From contig JAVJUV010000025.1 in NCBI GenBank assembly GCA_040220415.1, positions 3,820-67,819 of the forward strand: a stretch of DNA of 64,000 nt, in the 5' to 3' direction. Below are positions 1 to 9,270 of the stretch, in pieces. Position numbers and translations under genes: made by a program. The notes under the pieces were generated by a model. It ran no database searches, had not been told where the DNA came from, and saw only the letters and a list, made by a program, of their open reading frames with translations. Origin of the DNA: JAVJUV01 sp040220415. Lineage in GTDB: Bacteria > Pseudomonadota > Alphaproteobacteria > Rhodobacterales > Rhodobacteraceae. The first letter of the stretch is position 1. Every line of letters begins with the position of its first letter.

Positions 1-674
1 TCCTGCGGCCGGCGCCAGCGCTTGTAGGGCTTGGCGGCCGCCGGTCCGAACAGGAAGATGTCGAGGACCGAGATCTCTTCGGGAATCCCAAGAAGCGGCC
101 GCATCGCCTGCTGCGCCTCCTCCTGACCGATCGCCGTCACCCACCAAACGTTGTAACCCAGCGCCGCCGCCGCCAGGTGCGCCGACATGGTGGCAGCCGC
201 CACCGACTGAAGCAGTATCCGCTCGGCATTCTCGTGATACATGCGGTCCAGATCCGAACCGTCGTTCAGCACGGGAAAGGCGTTGGTCCAGCGCATGTCC
301 GAGCAGACCACCACGAACCCCGGCGCGGTCGCCAGGCCGCGATAGTCAGGCGTCGGAAATTTCATCTTGGCCTTTGCACGAAATCGTTGTTCGGCAACAA
401 AATAATCCGCGATCTTCTGCTTTATTGCGGGATCGCGAACGACGATGAACTGCCAGGGCTGCGAATTCGCGCCGGAAGGTCCGTGGCGCGCCGCTTCCAT
501 GATCAACTCGAAATGCTCTTCCGGCACGACGTAGTCGGGATCGAACTTGCGCACGGTCACACGGTTTCGGATTACCTGCATCAGCGCGTCATAGCGGGTG
601 CGGTCTCCGATCCGGGGCAGGTCCACTTCGGCTTCGGCCTCGGTCAGGTCGACGGCAGGTGTCGTCTCGGTCAT
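1..674 (-). CDS. Nitroreductase family protein (3' end cut by window edge)
   Basis: Reading the minus strand from the ATG at 672-674 gives about 224 residues open to the window edge. The N-terminal third carries the FMN-binding signature of nitroreductases: a VRNRVTVRKFD-like segment near residues 35-45, then ARHGPSGANSQPWQF, which matches the conserved APSxxNxQPW motif. The family uses FMN and NAD(P)H to reduce nitro, quinone or enone groups in the cytoplasm. It lies 24 bp upstream of the end of the TauE/SafE gene on the same strand and is probably the last visible gene of the minus-strand operon starting at 3130. The physiological substrate cannot be read from sequence. The C-terminus lies outside the window. 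Confidence 0.85.
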   Translation of the reverse strand, partial: MTETTPAVDLTEAEAEVDLPRIGDRTRYDALMQVIRNRVTVRKFDPDYVVPEEHFELIMEAARHGPSGANSQPWQFIVVRDPAIKQKIADYFVAEQRFRAKAKMKFPTPDYRGLATAPGFVVVCSDMRWTNAFPVLNDGSDLDRMYHENAERILLQSVAAATMSAHLAAAALGYNVWWVTAIGQEEAQQAMRPLLGIPEEISVLDIFLFGPAAAKPYKRWRRPQ

Positions 675-698
675 TGTCCCCCTCCTTCTATCAGCGCA

Positions 699-1439
699 TC
701 ATAACACGGCGTCCCAGAGAAGCTTCACCGCGATCACCGCCAGAAGAACGAGGATAGCCTTGTCGAATGCTTCCCTCGACAAGTAACGTGCCGCCCAGGA
801 ACCGATCGGTATGCCGACGAACAGTGGCACCAATGCGATCACCGCCAGACCCGTCCTTTCCCAGGTCAGGATTCCAAAGCCCGCCAGCATGGGAACCTGA
901 AACACCGACATGGCCAGAAAAAAGACCGAGATGGTCCCGATGAACTCTGCCCGGCTCAACCGCATGGCGTTCAGGAAGGTCACGCTGATCGGCGCCGAGA
1001 TTCCGCCCGCACCCTGCATCATGCCGCCCGCAAAGCCCACTGTCGGGCCGAACTTTCGGGCCGTCTCCCACGACAACTTCCATCCGGGACGCGAGATCCG
1101 AAGCACGATATAGGCGCCCACGACGGCGGCAAGAGATGCCATCAGAACCTCGGTGGGAAGTGTCGCCAGCAGCACCGTTCCGGCCGCCGCACCCACCCCA
1201 CCGGCGGCAGCAAACCACCAGACAAAGCGTTGATCGGTCACGTCTTTTCTATAGGCCCAGGACTGCCAGATATTCGACAGAAGGTTGATGACAGAGAAGA
1301 TCGCGACAGCCTTGGGCACGTCGAATACCAGCGCCATGATCGGCACGCCGATCACGGGAGCGCCTGCCCCCGTCGCTCCCTTCAGGAAACCTCCGGCGGC
1401 GATGCCCGCAGCCGCGATCAGGTAGGGCCAGTAATCCAT
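699..1439 (-). CDS. TauE/SafE-family membrane transporter (probable sulfite/anion exporter)
   Basis: The 246-residue product, starting MDYWPYLIAAAGIAAGGFLKG, is mostly hydrophobic with about seven or eight predicted membrane segments. It has the family's GxxxGxxxxGxG-type N-terminal motif (GGFLKGATGAGAPVIGVP) and its inverted counterpart later (GFAGGMMQGAGGISAP). TauE/SafE proteins move small anions such as sulfite, sulfoacetate or organic acids across the inner membrane. I chose the ATG at 1437-1439 because it overlaps the stop of the upstream ThDP enzyme (ATGA); the same frame stays open further upstream, but only antisense-like sequence lies there. Translational coupling puts it in one operon with the decarboxylase-like enzyme. 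Which anion it carries is unknown, although export of a sulfur anion would fit the HpsN-like enzyme nearby. Confidence 0.85.
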   Translation of the reverse strand: MDYWPYLIAAAGIAAGGFLKGATGAGAPVIGVPIMALVFDVPKAVAIFSVINLLSNIWQSWAYRKDVTDQRFVWWFAAAGGVGAAAGTVLLATLPTEVLMASLAAVVGAYIVLRISRPGWKLSWETARKFGPTVGFAGGMMQGAGGISAPISVTFLNAMRLSRAEFIGTISVFFLAMSVFQVPMLAGFGILTWERTGLAVIALVPLFVGIPIGSWAARYLSREAFDKAILVLLAVIAVKLLWDAVL

Positions 1440-3130
1440 CAATGCGTATCCGTCGCAACCACATCCAGGTCTAGCAGAGCCTGCCGCCGCTCGGTCCGGA
1501 TCACCTCGACCGCACGGGCCAGCGCCGCTGGCAAGTCCTCGGCGCGCGTAACCCGTTCGGCATGGGCCCGGCTGGCCTGCGCCACCTTTACGAAGTCCGG
1601 CAGGGGTTGCAACGAGGTCAGCGGCACTTCGTTCATCCGCGCCGCCGCGCCCCCTGGATAACCCCGGACGACCGACCGTCGCACGGCATTCCACATGCCG
1701 TTGTTCTTGACAATGGTTAGGATCGGCAATTTCAGCGCCTCAGCGATCTGGTGGCACGCCACCGGGTTGGCAAACATGTAGCTGCCGTCACCCATCGAAG
1801 CCATTACCAGACGATCGCGGTCGGCCAGTTGCGCGCCTAGTGCGGCGGGCATCGCCCAACCCAAACCGCCTGCATGCACGTTCGAGAACACGCGGTTCGG
1901 TCCTTTCAGGTTCATCTCGGGCAGAAGCATGCCAAGTTCGGTAAAGGCAACCGCTTGTTCGTCCATGATGTCGGATATGCAACGGCTCATCCATTCCGCG
2001 GACATCGGCGTTCCGGTTTCGGCGCCAGAACCTCGGGTCGCGAGAAAGGCATCGCGCTTGGCGCGCACCCAGGCATCCCGACCTTCACTGTCTCCGCCAA
2101 CCAACTGCTCCAGAAGTTTTTTCAGGGCCAGAACAGGATTTGCCGCAATCGCCAGGTCTGCGCGATACCCCCTGACAGGCATCCTCCGAAACAGCGGGTC
2201 GTGCCCGATGTGAACGACCCTGGCGCCTGCCGGCGGCGGTGATCCGGCTTCGATCCAGGGCACGCCACTGTCCAGCACGATCACAAGGTCCGCACCCGCC
2301 ATTGCCGCCTTCGGATCATAGCCGACCAGCGCCGGGTCGCCGGTCGCCAAAACATTCCGGATGCTGAAGGGTTCGGCCACGGCAAGACCGAACCGCGCGG
2401 CCGCCTCTGACAAAAGCGCGCTGATCTGGCCCGCCGGATCGCCCCGCTGGCAAAGCACCACCGGCGCGACCGCCGACCCGATCCAGGACGCCAGCTGCGT
2501 GATCGCTTCGGGGTCGGGTGCGGCCGCCGACGCCGCAGGGGTAGCCTCGGCGGGAACGAAGCCCTCCGGCAAGCGCTCGGTCAACGGCTCTTTTGGAAGC
2601 GAGAGGTAAACCGGAGCTTGTGGAGCGCTTTCCATCAGACCAGACGCACGCTTCACAACGCTATCGCATTGTTCGGGATAGCGGATTTCATAGTCGAATT
2701 TCACCAGACCACGCACCAGTCCGGTTTGGTCGTACATTTCCTGTCCGTACTGGATCGGCGTCATCCGGCCACCCTTGCGGCCTGTTTCAGTCAGGGGCGT
2801 TCGTCCCGACATCACCATCATGGGCACATCGTCCGAAGCCGCGTTGATGACGCCCATTACAGCGTTCGCCAGCCCGACGTTGACATGCACCATCACCGCC
2901 TGTGCGCGCCCAGTGGCCAGCCAGTAACCGTGTGCCATGGCAACGCCGGCCGTTTCGTGCGGCACCGTGACGGGAATCGGGACACTGCTTGACGAAAGCC
3001 GCGCAAGCCCCTCTATTATTGGTGGAAAATCCGTTCCAGCATTGGCGAACAAGTAGTCGATACCTGACGATTTCAACGCCATCAGCAGCGCCTCGCCGCC
3101 GGTTTCCGGCCTGATTTCCTTGCCCGCCAT
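1439..3130 (-). CDS. Thiamine-diphosphate-dependent enzyme, acetolactate synthase/benzoylformate decarboxylase-like
   Basis: The 563-residue protein has the three-domain ThDP fold: an N-terminal pyrimidine-binding domain (about 10-180, with catalytic Glu in HETAGVAMAHGYW), a central domain (about 200-340) and a C-terminal pyrophosphate-binding domain. The last has the Mg/ThDP motif GDGSYMF followed about 20 residues later by IVKNN (near 455-485). The family joins or decarboxylates 2-oxo acids. No regulatory subunit gene is adjacent, so a biosynthetic acetolactate synthase is less likely than a catabolic 2-oxo-acid decarboxylase or lyase. It is the first gene of the minus-strand operon, diverging from the TAXI-TRAP transporter with only 109 bp between the two starts. 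The substrate is uncertain. Confidence 0.85.
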   Translation of the reverse strand: MAGKEIRPETGGEALLMALKSSGIDYLFANAGTDFPPIIEGLARLSSSSVPIPVTVPHETAGVAMAHGYWLATGRAQAVMVHVNVGLANAVMGVINAASDDVPMMVMSGRTPLTETGRKGGRMTPIQYGQEMYDQTGLVRGLVKFDYEIRYPEQCDSVVKRASGLMESAPQAPVYLSLPKEPLTERLPEGFVPAEATPAASAAAPDPEAITQLASWIGSAVAPVVLCQRGDPAGQISALLSEAAARFGLAVAEPFSIRNVLATGDPALVGYDPKAAMAGADLVIVLDSGVPWIEAGSPPPAGARVVHIGHDPLFRRMPVRGYRADLAIAANPVLALKKLLEQLVGGDSEGRDAWVRAKRDAFLATRGSGAETGTPMSAEWMSRCISDIMDEQAVAFTELGMLLPEMNLKGPNRVFSNVHAGGLGWAMPAALGAQLADRDRLVMASMGDGSYMFANPVACHQIAEALKLPILTIVKNNGMWNAVRRSVVRGYPGGAAARMNEVPLTSLQPLPDFVKVAQASRAHAERVTRAEDLPAALARAVEVIRTERRQALLDLDVVATDTH

Positions 3131-3187
3131 TCTGCCTCCCGTTCGTCCCGCTTGATATTCGCCCCGTCCCGCCTAAAGTCAATTCAT

Positions 3188-3202
3188 TCTCAATAATTGG
3201 GA
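3188..3202. promoter_or_regulatory. Imperfect 7-1-7 inverted repeat, possible IclR operator
   Basis: TCTCAAT-A-ATTGGGA lies midway between the divergent starts at 3130 and 3240 and has one mismatch between arms. IclR-family regulators usually bind short AT-rich palindromes of this size, and an IclR gene sits at the end of the plus-strand transcript. The assignment rests on position and symmetry only. Confidence 0.3.
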
Positions 3203-3239
3203 TTCGAACCCAAAACGAGGATCAACTGGGAGGACCAAC

Positions 3240-4190
3240 ATGAAATCGATTTTTACCGCCGCGGCAGTTGCCGTCGGCCTTGTGGCCGCAGGCGCGGCAT
3301 CTGCGCAGAACGTCGGCATCGCCACGTCGAACCCCGGATCTCTTTTCCACAACATCGGCACAGCCGTCGCCAATGCGGCAAACGCCAACGGGCTGAACAC
3401 GACGATCCAACCCGCGACCAGCCCGAACCAGTTCATTCCCTTTCTGAACCAGGGCGGGATCGAATTCGGCGTCGCCAACCTGCAGGAAGTGAACTACGCC
3501 ATCACCGGCGAAGCCTGGTGGAACGGAAATCAGAACCCCAACCTGCGCGTGGTCGCGCATCTTCAGCCTCTGGTCGAGGCGATCTTCGTGCGGGCCGACA
3601 GCGACATCATGAAAGTCTCTGATCTCAAGGGGAAACCCATGACCGACGGCTATACGGCGCAGAACACCATCCTGCCCCAGCTTTCGGCTTTCTACGCGAC
3701 TGCGGGCATGACCCGCGATGATGTCGAGAAGGTCTCGGTTGCCTCGGTCGTTGCCGGTGCGGATGCCTTCATGGCGGGCGATACGGTCGGCTTCATCTTC
3801 GCCCACGGCGCGGGCAAGGTTCGTGAGGCTGACGCCGCCGTCGGAGGCCTTCGCGCCCTGACGGTCGAGGATGATAGCGAGGCCGCGCTGACTGCTGCAC
3901 GTGAACACTGGCCGACTGCTTTCTTTACCGAACTGAAGGCCGGCTCGATGCCCGGTGTTCTTGAAGACGGTATCTATATCGCCTTCCCGCAGGTCATCTT
4001 TACCCATGCAGGCGTGCCCGATGACCAGGTCTACGCGATGGCCAAGGCCATGTACGAGCAGTCCGCCGTCATGGGCGAGACCTTCCCGCCAATGCGCGCC
4101 TTCCGCCCCGAGAACATGAAAGGCGATCCCGGTATTGCCGAATTCCATCCCGGTGCGCTCAAGTTCTTCGAGGAAATGGGACTGAACTGA
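3240..4190 (+). CDS. TAXI-family TRAP transporter solute-binding protein
   Basis: The 316-residue protein starts with a clear Sec signal peptide (MKSIFTAAAVAVGLVAAGAA, cleavage near SA-QN). The mature part begins NVGIATSNPGSLFHNIGTAVA, typical of TAXI receptors (TRAP-associated extracytoplasmic immunogenic), which bind carboxylates or amino acids in the periplasm and deliver them to a fused TRAP permease. GGAGG lies 8 bp upstream of the ATG. It is followed by a hairpin and then the 12-TM permease, the usual TAXI-TRAP arrangement. The ligand is unknown; co-localised oxygenase and dehydrogenase genes suggest an organic acid that is then degraded. Confidence 0.85.
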   Translation: MKSIFTAAAVAVGLVAAGAASAQNVGIATSNPGSLFHNIGTAVANAANANGLNTTIQPATSPNQFIPFLNQGGIEFGVANLQEVNYAITGEAWWNGNQNPNLRVVAHLQPLVEAIFVRADSDIMKVSDLKGKPMTDGYTAQNTILPQLSAFYATAGMTRDDVEKVSVASVVAGADAFMAGDTVGFIFAHGAGKVREADAAVGGLRALTVEDDSEAALTAAREHWPTAFFTELKAGSMPGVLEDGIYIAFPQVIFTHAGVPDDQVYAMAKAMYEQSAVMGETFPPMRAFRPENMKGDPGIAEFHPGALKFFEEMGLN

Positions 4191-4197
4191 TCCCGGC

Positions 4198-4222
4198 CGG
4201 GCGGGCCTTCCTGGCCCGTCCG
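4198..4222 (+). terminator. GC-rich hairpin between receptor and permease genes
   Basis: A 10-bp stem (CGGGCGGGCC / GGCCCGTCCG, one G-U pair) with a 5-nt loop begins 8 bp after the receptor stop. No strong U-run follows. This probably acts as an attenuator or mRNA stabiliser that keeps the receptor in excess over the permease, a common arrangement for binding-protein genes. Confidence 0.5.
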
Positions 4223-4239
4223 CGAAGAAAGCCGCAGAA

Positions 4240-6156
4240 ATGATGTCATTCCCGATGAAAACCGCGAAGCCGGTGGCGGACATTCTTGCCGCCTGCCTGG
4301 TGCTGACGGCCATTGGCTGGGCGATGTCCTTTCAACGCCGGATCGGGCTTGATCTCTACCCGCAGCAGTTCTTCGCCGCTGTCCTGTTCTTCACCCTGCC
4401 GGTCGCCTATCTGACCATGCCCGCGCGTCGCGGCGCCGAGCGCCAGTCGGTTCCCTGGTACGATGTCGTACTGGCGGTCATCTCGATGCTGGCGGTCGGT
4501 TACGTTGCCGTTGCCTATCCCGCACTGGTGCTTCAGATCTTCACCCGCCCTCCGGAGTTGTGGATCACCGGTCTGATCATCATCGTCCTGACGCTCGAGG
4601 CGCTGCGCCGTTCGACCGGTTGGGCGCTGGTGCTGATTATCGGAGCGTTCATCCTCTATGCCCTGATCGGCGACATGATTCCCGGCCGCCTTCAGGGCCG
4701 CCCGCAGAACTGGCAACTTCTGGCGGGGTATATTGCCGTCGATTCGAACGGCATTCTCGGCCTGCCGATGTCGGTCGCCTCGACCGTGGTCATCGCCTTC
4801 ATTCTCTTCGGCGTGCTTCTGGGCATCACCGGCGGTTCGCAGTTCTTCACCGATGCCGCGATGATCGGCATGGGCCGCTTCCGAGGCGGCTCGATGAAGA
4901 TCGCCGTCCTCGCCTCGGGGCTCTTCGGCTCGATCTCGGGTTCGGCCGTCGCCAACGTGGTCGGCACCGGCGTCGTCACGATCCCGATGATCAAGAAGGA
5001 CGGCTATCCGGCCCATAAGGCCGGCGCGATCGAGGCCGTAGCCTCGACCGGGGGCCAGTTGATGCCGCCGGTAATGGGTGCCGCCGCCTTCCTGATGGCC
5101 GAGTTCCTGGCGGTTCCCTACAGTCAGATCGTGAAGGCGGCCCTCTTGCCCGCCATCCTTTACTATGTCGCGCTGTTCATCCAGGCCGACCTCGAGGCCG
5201 CCAAACTGGGGATACGGCGTGTGCCCGCATCCGAGATACCAAACGGAAGGATGGTCGCCGTAGGACTTCATTTCGTCCTGGCCTTCGCTGTGCTGATCTA
5301 CCTGTTGTTCTGGCAACGATACCAGCCCGAGCGCGCGGCACTCTGGGCAGCGCTGGCGCTTTGTGCAACCGCATTCATGTTTGGTTACAACGGCATCCGC
5401 CCAAACTTGCGCGCACTTGTGGGCAGCATCGCGAAGACCGGTTACTCTGTCGTGGAAATCCTCCTGATTTCAGCAGCTTCAGGTATCGTGATCGCCGTGT
5501 TGAACATCACTGGCCTCAGCTTCAACCTGACCTACGCGCTGGTGCAGGTCGGCGGTGGCAACGCGATCCTGCTTCTGGCACTTTCCGCCATCGTTTGCAT
5601 CATCCTCGGCATGGGACTTCCGACACTTGGCGTTTACGTTCTTCTCGCCGCTCTGGTCGCGCCTGCCCTTATCCAGGTCGGGATCGAACCCATCGCCGCC
5701 CACCTCTATGTCCTCTACTTCGGCATGATGTCGATGATCACGCCCCCTATCGCGCTTGCGGCTTTCGCCGCCGCCGCCATCGCACGCGCGCCGGCAATGG
5801 CGACCGGATGGGCTGCGATGCGCTTTGGTTGGGCGGCCTATGTCATCCCGGTTCTCTTTGCCTTCAGCCCCACGCTTATCCTGATGGGTGATCCGGGCGA
5901 GATCGCCTTTGCCGTCCTGACTGCGGGGCTTGGCGTCTGGCTGGTTTCGGCAGCACTTGCCGGCTTCTTCAGGGGGCGCCTCTCGCCGGTAAAACGCGTG
6001 CTCTTCGGGATCGCGGGGCTGATGTCACTGGTGCCCGAAGGTGCCTTTGAAGGGGCGCTTCTGACCGACCTGATCGGCGTAGTGCTGGGGCTGTTGCTGA
6101 TCGGCTCGGAATTCATGCGCCCCGCACACGGAACAGTATCGGAGCATGGCCAATGA
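4240..6156 (+). CDS. TRAP transporter permease, fused 4TM/12TM subunits (TAXI type)
   Basis: The 638-residue inner-membrane protein is hydrophobic throughout, with about 17 or 18 predicted membrane segments. This is the length expected when the small DctQ-like and large DctM-like subunits are fused, as in TAXI systems. Conserved DctM features include GSISGSAVANVVGTG (about 228-242) and GMGLPTLGVYVLLAALVAPAL (about 465-485). It uses an ion gradient to import the ligand captured by the receptor encoded just upstream. ATG 4240 and ATG 4243 are both possible starts and differ by one residue. The 3' end overlaps the IclR gene by 4 bp. Confidence 0.88.
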   Translation: MMSFPMKTAKPVADILAACLVLTAIGWAMSFQRRIGLDLYPQQFFAAVLFFTLPVAYLTMPARRGAERQSVPWYDVVLAVISMLAVGYVAVAYPALVLQIFTRPPELWITGLIIIVLTLEALRRSTGWALVLIIGAFILYALIGDMIPGRLQGRPQNWQLLAGYIAVDSNGILGLPMSVASTVVIAFILFGVLLGITGGSQFFTDAAMIGMGRFRGGSMKIAVLASGLFGSISGSAVANVVGTGVVTIPMIKKDGYPAHKAGAIEAVASTGGQLMPPVMGAAAFLMAEFLAVPYSQIVKAALLPAILYYVALFIQADLEAAKLGIRRVPASEIPNGRMVAVGLHFVLAFAVLIYLLFWQRYQPERAALWAALALCATAFMFGYNGIRPNLRALVGSIAKTGYSVVEILLISAASGIVIAVLNITGLSFNLTYALVQVGGGNAILLLALSAIVCIILGMGLPTLGVYVLLAALVAPALIQVGIEPIAAHLYVLYFGMMSMITPPIALAAFAAAAIARAPAMATGWAAMRFGWAAYVIPVLFAFSPTLILMGDPGEIAFAVLTAGLGVWLVSAALAGFFRGRLSPVKRVLFGIAGLMSLVPEGAFEGALLTDLIGVVLGLLLIGSEFMRPAHGTVSEHGQ

Positions 6157-6926
6157 GTTCCGTTTCCGGTTCCGGCGAACGTATCCTTGCGATCCTCGAC
6201 CTCTTTTCCGAGGAGCATCCCGCATGGACACCCGACGAGATGATGGAGACGCTGGGCTACTCGCGCCCCACGCTCTACCGCTATCTCAAGACATTGAGGG
6301 ATGCAGGCTATCTCGCCTCGCTACCGAATTCCGGCTACACGCTTGGACCAAGGGTGACCGAACTCGATTTTCTGATGCGCCGCTCCGATCCGTTGATCGA
6401 GGCGGGGCGTGACTACCTTGTGCACATCGCTGAACGCCACGGCGCGGCTGTCTTCATTGTAAGATGGTATCGCCGGAAACTCCTTTGCATCGCCTCGGAA
6501 GACTGCTCTCCCGAACCCCGCTCCAGCTACCCGCGCGGTCGGCCCATGCCCCTTGGCCGGGGCGCCATCAGTCGCGCCATCGCTGCCTTTCTGCCCGCAA
6601 AGGAACGCACGAGACTGATCGAGGAGTACCTGGACCAGTTCACGACGCTGGGCATCGGCACAACCCGTGACGCGGTCCTCGACGAGCTGAAGCAGGTCCG
6701 CCGTGAAGGCGTAGCGGTGGCATGGGGCGAGGTCACGCCCGGCCTCGTCGGCGTCGCGGCCCCGATCCTCGCGCCGGACTCGCTTCCGGTGGCGGCGATC
6801 TGCCTGTCGCGCGAGGCCCGCACCGTTGACGAAGAATCTCTGGCAAACCTGAAGCGGACCATCCTGATGGCATCGCAAGTGATCTCGGATCGCCTTGATC
6901 CGGAAAAGCAAAGGCAGATCGCATGA
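6153..6926 (+). CDS. IclR-family transcriptional regulator
   Basis: The 257-residue protein has an N-terminal winged helix-turn-helix (about 5-65, with MMETLGYSRPTLYRYLKTLRDAGYLASLPNSGYTLG) and a C-terminal IclR effector domain (about 80-250) ending in the usual region of repeated AxxISxR-like helices. Such regulators sense small aromatic or aliphatic acids and repress or activate neighbouring catabolic genes. The ATG overlaps the permease stop (ATGA), so it is co-transcribed with transporter and enzymes and probably controls the divergent promoter region 3131-3239. The effector is unknown. Confidence 0.88.
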   Translation: MSSVSGSGERILAILDLFSEEHPAWTPDEMMETLGYSRPTLYRYLKTLRDAGYLASLPNSGYTLGPRVTELDFLMRRSDPLIEAGRDYLVHIAERHGAAVFIVRWYRRKLLCIASEDCSPEPRSSYPRGRPMPLGRGAISRAIAAFLPAKERTRLIEEYLDQFTTLGIGTTRDAVLDELKQVRREGVAVAWGEVTPGLVGVAAPILAPDSLPVAAICLSREARTVDEESLANLKRTILMASQVISDRLDPEKQRQIA

Positions 6927-8491
6927 CAGGACGATACGACGTGCTGATAAATGGCGGCGGCCCGGTCGGCATGGGGCTTGCCATCGAACTTGGCCAGCGC
7001 GGCATCCGAGTTTGCGTCATCGAGCGCCATGTGGAACCGCAACCGATCCCCAAAGGTCAGAACCTGACGCAACGCACCTGCGAGCACTTCCGCGCCTGGG
7101 GTTGCGAGGACGAGATCCGCGTGGCCCATCCGATCCCCGAAGGCGCCGGTATCGGCGGCATGACGAGCCACGGCACGCTCCTTTCGGACTATACCTATGA
7201 CTGGCTGAATCGGGCCAAGGTGAAAGACTACTATTTCGCCGCCAATGCCCGTCTGCCGCAATATGCCACCGAGCGCGTGTTGCGCGCCCGCGCCGCCGAA
7301 TTGCCGTCGGTTGCGATAAGATATGGCTGGTCGGGCGAAGCGCTTGACGTCACCGCAGAAGGCGCAAGCCTGACCATCTCGGAATTCGAGACGGGCCGGA
7401 CCGAAACCGTCGAAGCCCGCTATATCGTCGGTTGCGACGGTAGCCGCTCGATGGTGCGCGACGCAGCCGGGATCGAAGAACAGCGGTCGGACCACAACAA
7501 GCTGATGGCGCTTCTGGTATTCCGCTCGGAAGAACTGCACGAGTTGCTCAAGCGCTATCCCGGCAAATCGTTCTATTGCGTGCTGAACCCGGAGTACGAA
7601 GGCTACTGGATGTTCTTCGGGCGCGTCGACCACGGCCTATCCTGGTTCTTTCATGCCCCTGTTCCGCAGGGCACGACGCGCGACAACTTCGATTTCCCGG
7701 CTCTCCTGCACAAGGCGGTCGGTCAAACCTTCGATCTAGAACTGGATCACGTCGGCCTTTGGGATCTCAGGGTTTCGATGGCCAAGACTTACCGCAAGGG
7801 ACCCGTTTTCATCGCCGGAGACGCCGCCCACAGCCACCCGCCCTACGGCGGCTACGGGATCAACACAGGTTTCGAAGATGTGCGCAACCTCGGTTGGAAA
7901 CTGGCCGCCGTGCTTCAGGGCCAGGCAAGCGAAGCCCTGCTCGACAGCTACGATGCGGAAAGGCGGCCGGTCTTCGCCTCGACCGCGAAGGACTTCATTG
8001 AGCGTTACATCGAGGACGACCGCTCGTTCCTGGCCGCACACGATCCGGAGAAGGACAAACAGGATTTCGAGAAGGCGTGGTTCTCGAGGAACCTCGACGC
8101 CGACGAGGTTCTGGCCTTTGAGCCGAACTACGAAGGTTCGCCGATCATTCCTGGCAGCTCCGGCCATCCCAGCGCACTTGGCTCTCACTGTTTCGCCGCG
8201 CGTCCAGGGCACCTTCTGCCACCTCCAGGACCGGAAGGCCGGGCCGTCGCGGACCTGATCGGAAGAGACTTCACCCTTATCGCGGCCGATACCAAGATCG
8301 GCAACGGGTTCTCGAAGGCCGCCAGGGACGTCGGCGTACCCCTGTCGGTCATCGGCATGGAAAGCGGCTGGCGCGAAGCCTGGGGTCATGATCTTATCCT
8401 TCTTCGGCCGGACCGATATGTGGCCTGGGCCGGACAGGGCGCTTCAGATCCGGAGGCTATTCTGCGCACCGCCACAGGAGCCAGACCGTGA
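6923..8491 (+). CDS. FAD-dependent aromatic-type monooxygenase (PHBH/TfdB/PheA fold)
   Basis: The 522-residue flavoprotein shows the Rossmann FAD motif GGGPVGMGLAIELGQRGIRV (about residues 10-30), a VGCDGSRSMVRDAAGI segment (DG motif, near 172-187) and GDAAHSHPPYGGYGINTGFEDVRNLGWKL (about 295-325), the second FAD fingerprint of class A monooxygenases. The C-terminal about 120 residues look like the thioredoxin-like tail of phenol hydroxylases. The family inserts one oxygen atom into phenolic or other activated rings using NAD(P)H. It overlaps the upstream IclR gene and the downstream SDR gene by 4 bp each. The substrate is unproven; a hydroxylated aromatic acid is the simplest inference. Confidence 0.85.
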   Translation: MTGRYDVLINGGGPVGMGLAIELGQRGIRVCVIERHVEPQPIPKGQNLTQRTCEHFRAWGCEDEIRVAHPIPEGAGIGGMTSHGTLLSDYTYDWLNRAKVKDYYFAANARLPQYATERVLRARAAELPSVAIRYGWSGEALDVTAEGASLTISEFETGRTETVEARYIVGCDGSRSMVRDAAGIEEQRSDHNKLMALLVFRSEELHELLKRYPGKSFYCVLNPEYEGYWMFFGRVDHGLSWFFHAPVPQGTTRDNFDFPALLHKAVGQTFDLELDHVGLWDLRVSMAKTYRKGPVFIAGDAAHSHPPYGGYGINTGFEDVRNLGWKLAAVLQGQASEALLDSYDAERRPVFASTAKDFIERYIEDDRSFLAAHDPEKDKQDFEKAWFSRNLDADEVLAFEPNYEGSPIIPGSSGHPSALGSHCFAARPGHLLPPPGPEGRAVADLIGRDFTLIAADTKIGNGFSKAARDVGVPLSVIGMESGWREAWGHDLILLRPDRYVAWAGQGASDPEAILRTATGARP

Positions 8492-9270
8492 CCGACTGGA
8501 GCGGACGCAGCGCTTTCGTGACTGGTGGCGCCTCGGGCATCGGACGCGCGACGGCCGAACGCTTGGTCTGCGCCGGGGCGCGGGTGACGATAATCGACCG
8601 CAACGATCCGGGCGCAGACTGGAACTGGCAAAAGGCCGACTTGAGCGACCTGTCTGATTTGCCGGATTTTCCGCCCGGAAGTCCGATCGGCGCGTTAATC
8701 AACGCTGCCGGTCTGCCACCCCGCCAAGGGTACGAAGCCGACATCCTGCGCGTGAACGTATTCGCCCTTCGCGCGCTGACAATCCGTGCCCTGCCGCACA
8801 TGGTGGCAGGCGGCGCCGTTGTGAACATGGCTTCCAAAGCCGGCGGCAAGTGGCGCGACAACCTCGACCAGGTGAAACGCGTTCTGACACTCGATCCGGA
8901 GGACATTAAGAGTTTCGTGGTGGACGAAAAGATCGACGCGGTCCGCGCTTACGACCTCTCGAAGGAATGCGTGATCGTCTGGACAAAGGCCATGGTGCAG
9001 GCTCTTCGTCAAAAAGGCCTGCGTATGAACGCCGTCAGCCCCGCCGCCGTGGATACGCCTATCCTGGGCGATTTCATGGAGGCATTCGGCGAGCGCGCAA
9101 GCCGAGGGGTGGCGCTTACGGGACGGGCAGGAAAACCGGAAGAAATCGCCGAAGTCATCATGTTCCTGGCTTCGGACGAGGCCTCCTGGGTGTCGGGCTG
9201 TAACATCGAATGCGACGGCGGACTGACCGCCGCGCTGGATGCACAGGCCCTATCCCTACCCGCCGAATGA
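8488..9270 (+). CDS. Short-chain dehydrogenase/reductase
   Basis: This is a classical SDR of 260 residues with the NAD(P)-binding TGGASGIG motif (about 11-18), NAAG near 65 and a catalytic YDLSK (YxxxK) near 152. The C-terminal segment FLASDEASWVSGCNIECDGG is typical of the family. The acidic residue after beta-2 (IIDRND) suggests NAD preference. It is translationally coupled to the FAD monooxygenase upstream, so it likely oxidises or reduces an intermediate of the same route. SDR number 2 lies at 10857-11621. The 261 bp downstream show no convincing gene, only an SD sequence (GGGAGG) for the next gene. Confidence 0.85.
   Translation: MTDWSGRSAFVTGGASGIGRATAERLVCAGARVTIIDRNDPGADWNWQKADLSDLSDLPDFPPGSPIGALINAAGLPPRQGYEADILRVNVFALRALTIRALPHMVAGGAVVNMASKAGGKWRDNLDQVKRVLTLDPEDIKSFVVDEKIDAVRAYDLSKECVIVWTKAMVQALRQKGLRMNAVSPAAVDTPILGDFMEAFGERASRGVALTGRAGKPEEIAEVIMFLASDEASWVSGCNIECDGGLTAALDAQALSLPAE

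Noticed and set aside
1230..2847. Plus-strand frames of 80 to 143 residues opposite the ThDP enzyme and TauE/SafE gene
   Set aside because: They are antisense shadows without domains; the minus-strand genes carry clear family motifs.
4246..5316. A 356-residue minus-strand frame
   Set aside because: It is antisense to the TRAP permease and of low-complexity Asp/Arg/Gln/His composition.
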